The position numbers and the translations under genes are program-made. Below, piece after piece: positions 18,767-28,977 of a stretch of 64,000 nucleotides of DNA; positions within the stretch are counted from its first letter, which is position 1; every line of letters begins with the position of its first letter. The notes under the pieces are model-generated. The model searched no databases. It was not told the DNA's origin and saw only the letters and a program-made list of their open reading frames with translations. This stretch comes from Kaistella sp. SH40-3 (lineage in GTDB: Bacteria > Bacteroidota > Bacteroidia > Flavobacteriales > Weeksellaceae), in assembly GCF_030686865.1 (NCBI RefSeq), contig NZ_JAQYUS010000010.1:21143-85142 (forward strand). Direction: 5' to 3'.

Positions 18767-19558
18767 TTAAAGTTTTCTAAATTCTTTTGGTAATAAACCT
18801 GTGCAATGTTTAAAACATCGTACAAAATGACTTTGATCAGCAAATCCACAACTATAGGCGATTTCAGTTAAAGAAATAGCTGAGTTTTTAATAAGTGAAA
18901 GACTATGTTCTATTTTTATCTTTCTCATGTATTCGCTCAATGTTTCCTCATGAAATTTTGAAAAATAAGTAGAAATAGTAACCGGGTGAACATTTGCAAT
19001 GATTGCCAATTCTTCTAACGATACTGTATTATTCCAATTATCATGTAAATAAGCTTTCACTTTTAATAACCATTGAGGCGCAGTATTTAAAATCTTTGTC
19101 TGCGAGAATAAATTTAGTAATAGCATTTCAATAGATAAATTGGCATTGCAACTCTCGTTATATTCTAACTCTTTTAATGTTTTTAGCAAGGTAAACTTCA
19201 GCTTATGGGTATTTGTAATAGCAAGCTCCAACTGTGATTCTGTTAAATCATATTTATTTATAAATGAGCTGTCTAATTCAATTACAATGCTCTTAACGAG
19301 ATGATTTCTTTCAACTGTTTCATGGGCTTCACCTGCCCGGTAAAAGAAAATATCTCCTCCATTTCGTGCATAAACTTTGCCATGTCTTTTTTCCTTGTCG
19401 CTTCCTAGGAGCAGAAAGCAAATATGCGGATTTAAATGATAGTGGTCGCCTGGGTTGGGATCCTCTAATGCGTACTGTACAGTATTAATAAAGATACCAT
19501 TATTGCGCATCTGCCGCATTATTTTCCCTGTATAAAATCCCTTTTCTAAAACTTGCAT
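18767..19558 (-). CDS. AraC-family transcriptional regulator
   Basis: 263 residues. The N-terminal half looks like a cupin sensor (YHLNPHICFLLLGS, RNGGDIFFYRAGEAHETV). The C-terminal 100 residues are the paired HTH of AraC/XylS proteins: SLEELAIIANVHPVTISTYF and SLTEIAYSCGFADQSHFVRC, then FKHCTGLLPKEFRKL. Encoded just upstream of, and on the same strand as, the serine hydrolase gene (74 bp apart), so it may control that gene. Confidence 0.9.
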   Translation of the reverse strand: MQVLEKGFYTGKIMRQMRNNGIFINTVQYALEDPNPGDHYHLNPHICFLLLGSDKEKRHGKVYARNGGDIFFYRAGEAHETVERNHLVKSIVIELDSSFINKYDLTESQLELAITNTHKLKFTLLKTLKELEYNESCNANLSIEMLLLNLFSQTKILNTAPQWLLKVKAYLHDNWNNTVSLEELAIIANVHPVTISTYFSKFHEETLSEYMRKIKIEHSLSLIKNSAISLTEIAYSCGFADQSHFVRCFKHCTGLLPKEFRKL

Positions 19559-19585
19559 ATAGTTTTTATCCCGCTAAATTACTAT

Positions 19586-19733
19586 TTAGTTGGCAATTTT
19601 AAGTTGTTTTCTGCAGTCATAACTATTTTTAAACTCCACTTTAATGCCGAGTTCTCGAGCCAACTCCGAGATATTGTTTCTTTCATTACTTAAAAGAATA
19701 GCTTTTGTCTTAAAAGCAGGATCATAAATTTTA
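19586..19733 (-). pseudogene. IS3-family transposase OrfA remnant
   Basis: The minus strand contains an open stretch reading KIYDPAFKTKAILLSNER, NNISELARELGIKVEF and on to a stop at 19586-19588. This matches the N-terminal HTH of IS3-family OrfA (FKxKAVxLSxERGNISELARELGI), but there is no start upstream and the typical LYRWR follow-on is lost. It is a fossil of an insertion between the AraC gene and the AlbA_2 gene. Confidence 0.6.
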
Positions 19734-19928
19734 TGTTCTTGTTTCCTATGTTAAAATTAAGGTTTTGTGCTCTCTACTACAGGGCTTATTTATGGTTTTG
19801 AAGAAAAATTAAACTCTTATGTGCCAATTTAGTGTCGCAATCTATGTGAAATAAAAATTGTACAGTATGTTAATCCCTATTATTAAGTCAGTTTCCAAAA
19901 TTCTTTTGTGCCGCTTATATGCCAAAAA

Positions 19929-21212
19929 TTACAATATTTCCCAAAATCCTTCTTTTTTACTTCCAGACCTTTTTATAATATGGTCGTGTTTTAAACCAGT
20001 AAGAATTCGGTTCATCGTTCGGAGGGAAATATCAAGATTCTCTCCCATCTGCGCTATAGTAATTTTCGGATCTTCCTTAATCAAATCCAGAACTTGTTGT
20101 TGCACACTCACTTCCACAAAATTAAAAATCACATAAAATCCATTATCCTCATATCTGAAAATTGGAACAGGAATTTTCGCGGCTTTAGCTTCGTTGAAAA
20201 TTTTAATTGTACCTCTTCCCCAGGATTCTATAAGTCCGCTACGGAAAAAAGCATTAGCAATGTCAGGATTGTAGGGTCGGGAAGGATGCTTCACTTTCAG
20301 TTTTGCCACCGTCCAATTTTCAGGTAATTCGCCCTCATTCCAAATAATAAGTTTGTCATCGTAAACGCTGATTTGAATTGGGATACCGCTGGAATAATCT
20401 TTATGAATAATAGCATTTAGAACGGCCTCTCGTAATGCTCCAACCGGAACTGGAAAAGTTTCTTTCCTCTGTAAACCTTCATAGGTGATTTGTGCTTTTA
20501 GATATTTGCTAACCAATAAATCCATCACTTTGTCCACCTGCTCAAAAAGAGAACCTCTTACTTCATCCTGGTAAGCCAAATCATCATCGGTATTGAAAAA
20601 TCCGATCTTTATAGTTGCGCCGGTAAATATTTTTTCGGGTTTCGGATGAAAAAGTAAAACAGCCGCTTTTTTTAAGTATCCGTTTATATCGACAAGATTT
20701 AGTTTTTCAAGTAATTCATGCGGTGAATCACCCTGAACATCTTCGTCAAAGCGTTGTGTTTCAGATGCACGATCTTTAAACAACTTGAATGCAAGATCAG
20801 AAAGATCGGCTTCCTTACTATACGGTTCTGGCGTTCCATCCCATTTCTGACCTTGTTTTCCTAATAGAAATTTATCAAGTGCTGCACCTTTCAATTCTTG
20901 ATTTGTGGCACCACTGCGGTAGTAATATTTACCTTTATAATTAACAGGATAAGGATAAGCATCTGTGATAATTTCCAAATATTCTTTATCTGAATCATTT
21001 TTAATATTCACATCTACTAGAACTCCTAAAATATCTTTTACCTTATTTGGTAAATCTTCCGCTAATTTTTTTGCTTCCGAAATTCCTTTAATATTTCCTT
21101 TATCATCAATCCCAATATACATCTTACCACCATTTGCATTCGCAAAACCACAGACCCACTTGATGTATTCATCACGCCAGCTTTCTTTATATTCCATATT
21201 CTGATTTTCCAT
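19929..21212 (-). CDS. AlbA_2 (Schlafen-like) ATP-binding regulator
   Basis: 427 residues. The N-terminus is an AlbA_2/Schlafen-type domain: E-[YF]-KESW at the start, then FANANGGKMYIGIDDKGNI and IKGI. The centre carries the RecG-like ATPase C-terminal region (FPVPVGALREAVLNAIIHKDY, IIWNEGELPENW, and FFRSGLIESWGRGT). The end is a winged HTH (PKITIAQMGENLDISLRTMN). Members are predicted transcription regulators or defence-associated proteins. It is divergent from the SIR2-STAND gene with 136 bp between starts. Confidence 0.85.
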   Translation of the reverse strand: MENQNMEYKESWRDEYIKWVCGFANANGGKMYIGIDDKGNIKGISEAKKLAEDLPNKVKDILGVLVDVNIKNDSDKEYLEIITDAYPYPVNYKGKYYYRSGATNQELKGAALDKFLLGKQGQKWDGTPEPYSKEADLSDLAFKLFKDRASETQRFDEDVQGDSPHELLEKLNLVDINGYLKKAAVLLFHPKPEKIFTGATIKIGFFNTDDDLAYQDEVRGSLFEQVDKVMDLLVSKYLKAQITYEGLQRKETFPVPVGALREAVLNAIIHKDYSSGIPIQISVYDDKLIIWNEGELPENWTVAKLKVKHPSRPYNPDIANAFFRSGLIESWGRGTIKIFNEAKAAKIPVPIFRYEDNGFYVIFNFVEVSVQQQVLDLIKEDPKITIAQMGENLDISLRTMNRILTGLKHDHIIKRSGSKKEGFWEIL

Positions 21213-21348
21213 TGATTAAGATATATTGCAAAAATAGGGATTCGCTTATTAACACTATTTTAATATTACATTTATTTAACTTATTTTTAAACGTTTTTAC
21301 AATAGAATTGTAAAAACTTCTAAAAATATAACACCATATAAAGTAATT

Positions 21349-24300
21349 GTGAAAAATCAAAAGGCATTAATTGAACAGATAAAAGATGGTAAAGTAATCT
21401 TGTTTTTAGGAGCGGGGTCAGCATTTGATTCAGTTCATCCAACCGGTATTAAACCATTGACAGGGAAGCAATTAGCTCATAAAATTGCGGATAAATTTTT
21501 AGGCGAAGAATATTTGGAGTATGATCTTCAAAATGTCTCTGAATTAGCAATTAATGAAACTGATTTATATACGGTTCAGAAGTTTGTCGCAGATATTTTT
21601 AAAGATTTTAATCCTGGAAAACATCATTTAAGAATTCCTTTGTATAAATGGAATTCTATATATACTACAAATTATGATTTATTGATTGAAAGGTCTTACG
21701 AAAAAGTAAAAAATAGTGTTCAAACACTTTCGACTTTTATTAAAAACGGCGAGAGGATTCAAGATAAATCAACTTCAGGATTTTCCGTATTTTATAATAA
21801 ACTGCACGGATCTATAAGTGAAATAAATGATGTTAATCTACCACTTATTCTTACCCCTGATCAATATGTGGATCATAGAAAAAACAGATCTAGATTATTT
21901 GAAAGACTTAAAGAACAAGCATATGAATATCCAATTTTATTTGTTGGATTTAGTTTTGCCGATTATGATATAAGACAAACATTAAAAGAACTTTCTGAAT
22001 TAGGAACTGCTAGACCACGGTCATATATGATAGGTCCTAATATTACAGACAAAGAAGCTAGTTTGTGGGAAACTAAAAAAGTAACCTCCATAAAAATGTC
22101 TTTTAAGGAATTCATGGAAGGATTGGAAACTGAAATTTCTGAAAATGATCGAATTTTGAGTAGTATAATTTCTGAAAAAGTTCAACATCCTATAATGAGT
22201 AAGTTTAACTCAGAATCTTTACCATTACCAACTCGTCTTTTAGAATTTTTAAATCAAGATGTTGATTATATCCATCCAAATATTGCAGAGAAAGATACAG
22301 ATCCAACAATGTTTTATAAAGGATATTTTGAAGGATGGGATCCTATTATCAAAAATTTTGATGTCCAAAGAGGCATTACAGATATTATCCTATCTGAAGT
22401 GTTTTTAATAGAGGAGGAAGACAGAATAAAAAGTCAGGAATTGTTTCTAATAAATGGAAATGCGGGTTCAGGTAAAACAGTTTTTTTACATAGACTTGCG
22501 TGGGAAGCGGGTAATAATTATGAAAAATTATGCTTGTTTTATAAATCCGACTCTTCAATAGAATATAATAGATTATCTGAAATATTTCAATTATCTAAAG
22601 AAAGAATCTTTCTTTTTGTAGATGGAAGCACTGATAAAGTTGACGATCTTGAGTATATTTTAAATAAATCCAAAAAAGACAATATACTAATAACAATAAT
22701 TTGTTCGGAGAGAACAAATGTATGGAATGTTGTGGGAGAAAAATTGCAGATATTTTTAGATAGAGTTTATACACTTGGTTACTTAAATGATGTAGAAATA
22801 GAAGATTTAATTACTTTATTATCTAAATATAAATCTTTGGGTTATTTAACAGATAAAAGTGAAGTAGAGAAAAAAAAGGCACTTTCTGAAAAATCTGGAA
22901 GGGAATTATTAGTTGCTTTATATGAAGCCACTGCAGGAAAACCATTTCCTGATATCGTAATGGACGAGTATAATTCAATTCCAAATGAAGATGCACAGAA
23001 ATTGTATTTGGCGATTTCGATGTTTCATAGAATCGGTACGTACGCTAGAGCAGGTAATATTGCAAGACTTTATGATATAAGTTTCAATTATTTTCGCGAT
23101 AAATTATTTCGGCCGTTAGAATCTGTCGTCTATTATTCCAGAAATTATTCTATAAATGACTACGTTTTTACAACAAGGCATCAACATATTGCGGAATTAG
23201 TATTTGAGCAAGTACTTATAAATCAGGATGATAGATTTCAAATGTATATTTCGGTAATATCTAAATTAGACGTAGATTATGACAGCGATCGACAACTTTT
23301 TATGGAAATTACGAATGCAAGAAAATTGATGAGTGCTTTTAAAGATGTAGAAATGATACGAAATATTTACGAAGTTGCGTATGATAATATTGGAAGAGAA
23401 GCAAAACTAATACAACAAGAATCTATTTTTGAAATGATTGCGGATGGAGGGAACATAGAAAAAGCAAATATGCTACTAAATGAAGCCATAAATATAGATC
23501 CAGAGAATTTAGTTATTTTACATTCTAAAGCTGAATTTTTATTGAAAAAAGCTGAAAGATCAAGTCAAAAGTTAGTCATAAAAAAATATGTAGAAGCTTC
23601 TAAAGAAATATGTAGAGAACTCATTGGGAATCGGAAAAATAAAAATAATGTACACCCATATCATACTTTACTTAAAGTTTATTTATTAGAAATTAAAAAT
23701 TCATTAGAAGAAGGTAATAGCAGTTTGGTTGAAACTAAAGTTAATGAATTTGAAAGAACAATAACTAAAGCTTTACAAACTTTTCCAAATGAAAGTTTCT
23801 TTTTAGATGCAGAATCGAACTTTAATAGTTTAATTAATGATACACCAAAAGCATTAGAATCATTAGAGAAGGCATTTGATTTAAATAAAAGAAGCCCTTA
23901 TTTGGCAACGAGGCTATCTAACTACTATTTGAACAATGAAAGGTTAGACGATGCTATTAAAGTTATTGAAGATGCGATCCAATTTAATATAAATGACAAA
24001 GAACTAAATTATAAATTTTCGGTATTGTTAGCTTTAAGAGCTCCGGAATCATATACTGATTTAAGACATTATTTAAGAAAATCATTTACAAAAAATGATA
24101 AGCGTTATGAAGCGCAATTTTGGTATGCTCGGATCCTATACCTACTTAATGATGATGAAAACAAAGAGTATTTTGAATATTTAAAAAATGTTCCGTTGGA
24201 TGTAAGAGTTAAAAAGCATACAAAAGGCTTTGTTACTGAAAAAGGTGATAAGATAATATATGAAGGTAGAATTATAAAACTTGAAGCATCATATGGCTTT

Positions 24301-24438
24301 ATTAAGCAAGATTTAAGTGGTGAAACTATATATTTTTACAGGGATAGTAAATCAGATTATAAAGATTTAAGAATAAACGAATCTGTAAAATTTCATAAAG
24401 CATTCAATTATAACGGCCCTGTTTCAATACTAATCTAG
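21349..24438 (+). CDS. SIR2-STAND-TPR defence-like protein with cold-shock-like C-terminus
   Basis: 1029 residues from a GTG start. Domains in order: SIR2-like NAD-binding domain (LFLGAGS at 18-24, TTNYD at 106-110, His153 in KLHGS, GFSFADYD at 200-207); a P-loop NTPase (NGNAGSGKT, Walker A 370-377; FLFVD Walker B 421-425); a long TPR-like helical region (about 640-950); and a terminal stretch of about 60 residues (about 971-1029) with EGRIIKLEASYGFIKQD and IYFYRD, resembling a cold-shock OB fold. SIR2-STAND proteins are known antiphage NADases (Avs5-type); infection would trigger NAD depletion. Specific antiphage activity here is inferred. Confidence 0.85.
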   Translation: MKNQKALIEQIKDGKVILFLGAGSAFDSVHPTGIKPLTGKQLAHKIADKFLGEEYLEYDLQNVSELAINETDLYTVQKFVADIFKDFNPGKHHLRIPLYKWNSIYTTNYDLLIERSYEKVKNSVQTLSTFIKNGERIQDKSTSGFSVFYNKLHGSISEINDVNLPLILTPDQYVDHRKNRSRLFERLKEQAYEYPILFVGFSFADYDIRQTLKELSELGTARPRSYMIGPNITDKEASLWETKKVTSIKMSFKEFMEGLETEISENDRILSSIISEKVQHPIMSKFNSESLPLPTRLLEFLNQDVDYIHPNIAEKDTDPTMFYKGYFEGWDPIIKNFDVQRGITDIILSEVFLIEEEDRIKSQELFLINGNAGSGKTVFLHRLAWEAGNNYEKLCLFYKSDSSIEYNRLSEIFQLSKERIFLFVDGSTDKVDDLEYILNKSKKDNILITIICSERTNVWNVVGEKLQIFLDRVYTLGYLNDVEIEDLITLLSKYKSLGYLTDKSEVEKKKALSEKSGRELLVALYEATAGKPFPDIVMDEYNSIPNEDAQKLYLAISMFHRIGTYARAGNIARLYDISFNYFRDKLFRPLESVVYYSRNYSINDYVFTTRHQHIAELVFEQVLINQDDRFQMYISVISKLDVDYDSDRQLFMEITNARKLMSAFKDVEMIRNIYEVAYDNIGREAKLIQQESIFEMIADGGNIEKANMLLNEAINIDPENLVILHSKAEFLLKKAERSSQKLVIKKYVEASKEICRELIGNRKNKNNVHPYHTLLKVYLLEIKNSLEEGNSSLVETKVNEFERTITKALQTFPNESFFLDAESNFNSLINDTPKALESLEKAFDLNKRSPYLATRLSNYYLNNERLDDAIKVIEDAIQFNINDKELNYKFSVLLALRAPESYTDLRHYLRKSFTKNDKRYEAQFWYARILYLLNDDENKEYFEYLKNVPLDVRVKKHTKGFVTEKGDKIIYEGRIIKLEASYGFIKQDLSGETIYFYRDSKSDYKDLRINESVKFHKAFNYNGPVSILI

Positions 24439-24485
24439 TAGAAAAATTATTTTTTGATTACTAAAATTTTACAGATATCTCGATT

Positions 24486-27400
24486 ATGTCCCAAAATCTC
24501 CTCTCTCCCCGACAATCCCTCAATAAATCTTTCCTGAAGTTAAAACCTAGCAGAAAAGATATTGAACATTTCAAATCAAATCTAATTGGTTTTCTAGATG
24601 GGATCAATGAAAAGGAATCTGAAGAGTTTCAGAAAAACCTTATATCAGATTTCTTAAAGAAAATTGCATTTGAACCTAATTTTTATATCAATACAAAAGG
24701 TAGAAACGATCTTGTAATTCATACCGATAAAAGCCATTCCAGTCCTGTAGGTGTAATCATTGAAACGAAACAGTCGGCGAATAGTGCTGAAATGATGACA
24801 GTAAATAAACTCAATACTAAATCTTTTCAGGAACTGGTTTTGTATTATTTACGGGAACGTTTTACTCTTAAAAATCTGGAAGTAAAACATCTTATTGCTA
24901 CCAATACTTACGAGTGGTTCATTTTTGATGCTGTTCTTTTTGAAACGCTCTTCGCAAAAAATAAAGTGCTGGTTAAAAAATTTGAAGATTTTGAAGCCGG
25001 GCGACTTTCTGGTACAACCACAGATTTTTTCTACACTCAGATTGCAAAACCTTTTATTGATGAAGTCGCAGCACAAATCGTATTCACTCATTTTAATTTG
25101 AGGGACTACGATAAAGTTGCAAGGAACGCAGATAAGAAAGATGATAACAAATTGATTAGTCTAGTTAAAATTTTCTCTCCACAACACTTATTGAAACTTC
25201 CTTTTGTAAATGATAGTAATACTTTAGATAAAGGGTTCTACAATGAACTACTCCATATAATCGGACTTACCGAAATCAAAGAAGGTGGAAAAAGATTGAT
25301 TGACAGAAATAAATCGGGAGAGAGAAATTCCGGTTCTTTGTTAGAAGATACTGTAATTCAACTCGACAGTTTAGATAAGGTGAGTCGAGCAAAAAGAATT
25401 TTTCTGCAAGGCGAAACTTATGATGAAAAATTATTTAATATCGCATTGGAACTGAATATTACTTGGATCAATCGTATCCTGTTTCTTAAGTTATTGGAAG
25501 GACAATTGATCAGCTACCATGAAGGAGATCGATCTTATGCGTTTTTGAATATTAGTAAAATAAAACATTTTGATGATCTCAATACCTTATTTTTTCAAGT
25601 TTTAGCAAAGAAATTTGAGGATAGAAATTCAGATGTTTATGAGCTCTTTAAAAAAGTTCCTTATCTGAATAGTTCGCTGTTTGAACCTACGGAACTAGAG
25701 CACAATACATTGATGTTGAGTAACCTTCGGGATGAGAAGAAAATTCCGATTCTAGGTTCTACCGTTTTGAAAGATTCTCAAGGAAGGAAGAGAACCGGAG
25801 AGATATCTACATTGCAATATGTTTTTGAGTTTTTAGATGCGTATGATTTTGCCAGTGAAGGTTCGGAAGAAATTCAAGAAGACAATAAAACTATCATCAA
25901 TGCGTCAGTTTTAGGGCTGATCTTTGAAAAAATTAACGGCTACAAGGATGGATCGTTCTATACACCAGGTTCCATTACGATGTATATGAGCAGGGAGGTT
26001 TTACGGAAATCTTGCGTAGATAAATTCAATGAAGCTAAAAATTGGGAATGCAGTAATTTCGAAGATTTAACAGAAGACATTAATTCTTATATTAAGGATT
26101 TTCCGACGGGTAGAAAAGATGCTAGAAAAGAGTTAAATCAAATTTTTAATTCTTTACGAATTTGTGATCCGGCTGTAGGTTCGGGACACTTTCTGGTTTC
26201 AGTACTTAATGAACTCATTTCCATCAAACATGATTTGAATATTTTATGTGATAAAAATTTTGAGGTTTTAAATTCCTATGAAATCACCGTTCAAAATGAT
26301 GAACTAATTATCGAAGCGGATAAAGTTTTCTTCAAATACAATCCTAAAAACAAGGAGAGTCAACGTGTTCAAGAAACTCTTTTTCATGAAAAGGAAACAT
26401 TAATTGAAAATTGTCTTTTCGGAGTAGATTTAAATCCAAATTCAGTGAAAATATGCCGTTTACGACTTTGGATTGAGTTGCTTAAAAACGCTTATTATAA
26501 AACAGAAACGGAACTGGAAACGTTACCGAACATTGACATTAATATTAAAAATGGAAATTCTTTGGTCAGTCGTTTCGCTTTAGACACCGATTTAAAATCT
26601 GCTTTTAAAAAATCGAAAATTACCGTAGACGATTATAAAAATGCAGTTCGCGATTATAAAGATGCTGAAAGCAAAGAGAAAAAGCGAAATCTTGAGCAGT
26701 TCTTAGAAGAATTGAAATCTAGTTTCCGTACAGAAATCAGTTTAAACAGTAAAGAAGTTAGAAGCTTAAATGTATTACGTGCTGAGTATTTTACAAAATA
26801 TGGAAGTGAACAACTTTTTGGTGAAAGTTTAAGTAAAGCTCAACAAAAGGATAAAAAGGAAATAGAAGGTAAAATTACTAAACTGGAAGACGTTTTAGCT
26901 GAAATTAAAGATAATAGAATCTATCAAAATGCTTTTGAATGGCGTTTTGAATTCCCAGAGATCCTAAATAGTGATGGTGATTTTGTAGGTTTTGATGTGA
27001 TCATAGGTAATCCACCTTACATACAGCTTCAAAAAATGAGGGAGGATAGTGAAATACTAGAAAAAAGAGGTTTTGAAACTTTTGCAAAAACGGGAGATAT
27101 CTACAGTTTATTCTATGAGCAGGGTTTTAACGTTTTGAAGAAAAACGGTCTCTTAATGTACATCACTTCAAATAAATGGATGCGCGCAGCTTATGGTGAA
27201 AGTCTGCGAAAATTCTTTGCAGAAAAAACCAATCCACTTACACTGATCGATTTTTCAGGCAATCAAATCTTTGATACCGCTACTGTTGACACCAATATTT
27301 TAATGTTTGCGAAGCAAGAAAATCAGTTAAAAACAAAAGCTTGTATTATCAAAGAAAAGCTGTTAATTAATTTGAGCGTTTTTGTTAGTCAGAATTCTGA

Positions 27401-28229
27401 AAAAAGTAAATTTTCAACAAGTGATAGTTGGGTTATATTAAGTGAGATAGAGCAGAGTATTAAACGTAAAGTTGAAGCAGTGGGAACGCCGTTAAAGGAT
27501 TGGGACATCAGTATCAATCGTGGTATTCTTACAGGTTATAATGAGGCTTTTATTATTGATGGTAAGAAAAGAGAGGAGTTAATCGCCGAAGATCCAAAAT
27601 CTGCCGAAATTATACGACCGATTTTACGCGGCAGAGACATCAAACGATATTCTTACGAATTTGCAAATCTATGGCTCATTAACACCCATAATGGAATAAA
27701 AGAAAAGGGGATAAAACCTGTAGATACTAGCGACTTCCCAGCTATTAAAAAACATTTAGATCAATATTCTACACAACTTCAAAAACGATACGACAAAGGA
27801 GATTCTTCATACAATTTAAGAAACTGTGCATATATGGACGATTTTTCTAAACAGAAAATCATCTGGAAGAGAGTTGGTTCGTTATTAAAATTCTGTTATG
27901 ATGAATCAGGAGTTATTACTTTGGATAGTACTTGTTTCGCTACAGGGAAATTTATCAAATATTTAATTGCTTTTTTGAATTCATCTATTGGGAACTATTT
28001 ACTACAAGATTCCCCAAAAACAGGTACGGGCGATTTGCTTGTGAGTGTACAAGCCATAAATCCGATTGTTGTTCCTATTCCGAAAGAGATATTTGAAAAC
28101 AAAATAAACCTCTTAATTGATCAATTATTACAAAATTCAGATAAAAAAATTGAAGATTTAATTAATTCATCTTTTTACGATTTATTTAATTTTTCTCTGG
28201 ATGAAATTGAATTTATTGAAATTCAATAA
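24486..28229 (+). CDS. Type IIG restriction-modification enzyme
   Basis: 1247 residues. The N-terminus has a PD-(D/E)XK nuclease core (D75, then IIETK with E93 and K95). The centre is an N6-adenine methyltransferase with motif I DPAVGSGHF (from D561) and motif IV NPPY (N842-Y845). The C-terminal specificity region includes RPILRGRDIKRYSYEFA (from about 1044), a TaqI-C-like target recognition domain and ends FIEIQ. One polypeptide therefore cuts and methylates. The last 200 residues are duplicated in inverse orientation next door, so the recognition half may be exchangeable. Confidence 0.9.
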   Translation: MSQNLLSPRQSLNKSFLKLKPSRKDIEHFKSNLIGFLDGINEKESEEFQKNLISDFLKKIAFEPNFYINTKGRNDLVIHTDKSHSSPVGVIIETKQSANSAEMMTVNKLNTKSFQELVLYYLRERFTLKNLEVKHLIATNTYEWFIFDAVLFETLFAKNKVLVKKFEDFEAGRLSGTTTDFFYTQIAKPFIDEVAAQIVFTHFNLRDYDKVARNADKKDDNKLISLVKIFSPQHLLKLPFVNDSNTLDKGFYNELLHIIGLTEIKEGGKRLIDRNKSGERNSGSLLEDTVIQLDSLDKVSRAKRIFLQGETYDEKLFNIALELNITWINRILFLKLLEGQLISYHEGDRSYAFLNISKIKHFDDLNTLFFQVLAKKFEDRNSDVYELFKKVPYLNSSLFEPTELEHNTLMLSNLRDEKKIPILGSTVLKDSQGRKRTGEISTLQYVFEFLDAYDFASEGSEEIQEDNKTIINASVLGLIFEKINGYKDGSFYTPGSITMYMSREVLRKSCVDKFNEAKNWECSNFEDLTEDINSYIKDFPTGRKDARKELNQIFNSLRICDPAVGSGHFLVSVLNELISIKHDLNILCDKNFEVLNSYEITVQNDELIIEADKVFFKYNPKNKESQRVQETLFHEKETLIENCLFGVDLNPNSVKICRLRLWIELLKNAYYKTETELETLPNIDINIKNGNSLVSRFALDTDLKSAFKKSKITVDDYKNAVRDYKDAESKEKKRNLEQFLEELKSSFRTEISLNSKEVRSLNVLRAEYFTKYGSEQLFGESLSKAQQKDKKEIEGKITKLEDVLAEIKDNRIYQNAFEWRFEFPEILNSDGDFVGFDVIIGNPPYIQLQKMREDSEILEKRGFETFAKTGDIYSLFYEQGFNVLKKNGLLMYITSNKWMRAAYGESLRKFFAEKTNPLTLIDFSGNQIFDTATVDTNILMFAKQENQLKTKACIIKEKLLINLSVFVSQNSEKSKFSTSDSWVILSEIEQSIKRKVEAVGTPLKDWDISINRGILTGYNEAFIIDGKKREELIAEDPKSAEIIRPILRGRDIKRYSYEFANLWLINTHNGIKEKGIKPVDTSDFPAIKKHLDQYSTQLQKRYDKGDSSYNLRNCAYMDDFSKQKIIWKRVGSLLKFCYDESGVITLDSTCFATGKFIKYLIAFLNSSIGNYLLQDSPKTGTGDLLVSVQAINPIVVPIPKEIFENKINLLIDQLLQNSDKKIEDLINSSFYDLFNFSLDEIEFIEIQ

Positions 28230-28827
28230 ACTTAATTTCTTCGCTTGATAGCCCAATAATATCTATTACTATTTTATCGATTTGTTCTTCAAAATTTTCG
28301 GATTTATTGTTGACTAAATTCACAATATTTTGGCGAGATTTAAAATCAAAGGATGGAATTAAAATTTTTTCCAAATACACTTTCTGCATTAAAAAGCCTC
28401 CATCATCCAAAATAGAAACATATTGGTAACAGAGATATTTTCCTATTATGGAATTTAGAATTGCAGTTATAAATTTTATATCCTTACCTGTACCGATGAA
28501 ACAAGTCTTATCGGTTACAAATTGACCCTTCTCTTCAATGCCAAAACGAGGAAATCGTTCATTTTTGTTCTTATGTACTCTCATAGTTTCTGCCCAAAGC
28601 ATTTTCTGTTTAGAAAAATCGTCCCAATAACCTATCGCATCTTGCGTTTCAAACCACTTGTTATTAGTCTTTTTTCTCGCTCCTTTGTCACCCGTTTGTT
28701 TTATTCGATCATAGCCAAATGACAGAAGGTGTTGTTTTACAGCAGGGTAAATTTCAATGTCAACTTTTAAACTAGGAAAAGTAGATATTAAATATAAATC
28801 TGCAAATTCATAAGAATATCGCTTGAT
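27639..28827. other. Candidate invertible specificity cassette
   Basis: Inverted arms of 34 bp, 27639-27672 and 28794-28827, match at 30 positions (including CGATATTCTTA and GAATTTGCA), with four transitions. They encode the conserved DIKRYSYEFA junction of both specificity halves. The two 3' ends meet at about 28213-28229, where both encode FIE[IF]Q and stop. Inversion between arms would swap the last 200 residues of the Type IIG enzyme. A serine recombinase gene follows at 28978. Confidence 0.6.
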
Positions 28828-28932
28828 ATCGCGACCTCTTAATAATGGTCGTTTTTTATAATCATATTTGGATAAATTACATTTACTCAAATAAGATTTG
28901 CAATAAAAAAAGGTCTGATATAAAATCATCAA
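28213..28932 (-). CDS. Silent Type IIG C-terminal specificity cassette
   Basis: An open frame of 239 codons on the opposite strand whose first 28 residues look non-coding and then, from RPLLRGRDIKRYSYEFA, align with the C-terminal specificity region of the neighbouring Type IIG enzyme but with a different sequence afterwards (YLISTFPSLKV, WDDFSKQKMLWAE, TGKDIKFITAILNSIIGKYL), ending FIEFQ at the same relative point. It contains no methyltransferase or nuclease motif, so it is inactive as it stands and is best read as an alternative TRD awaiting recombination. Confidence 0.7.
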   Translation of the reverse strand: MMILYQTFFYCKSYLSKCNLSKYDYKKRPLLRGRDIKRYSYEFADLYLISTFPSLKVDIEIYPAVKQHLLSFGYDRIKQTGDKGARKKTNNKWFETQDAIGYWDDFSKQKMLWAETMRVHKNKNERFPRFGIEEKGQFVTDKTCFIGTGKDIKFITAILNSIIGKYLCYQYVSILDDGGFLMQKVYLEKILIPSFDFKSRQNIVNLVNNKSENFEEQIDKIVIDIIGLSSEEIKFIEFQ

Positions 28933-28977
28933 TTTTGGTTTATTTTAAATGCCATTAACAATTTAAATTGAACAATT

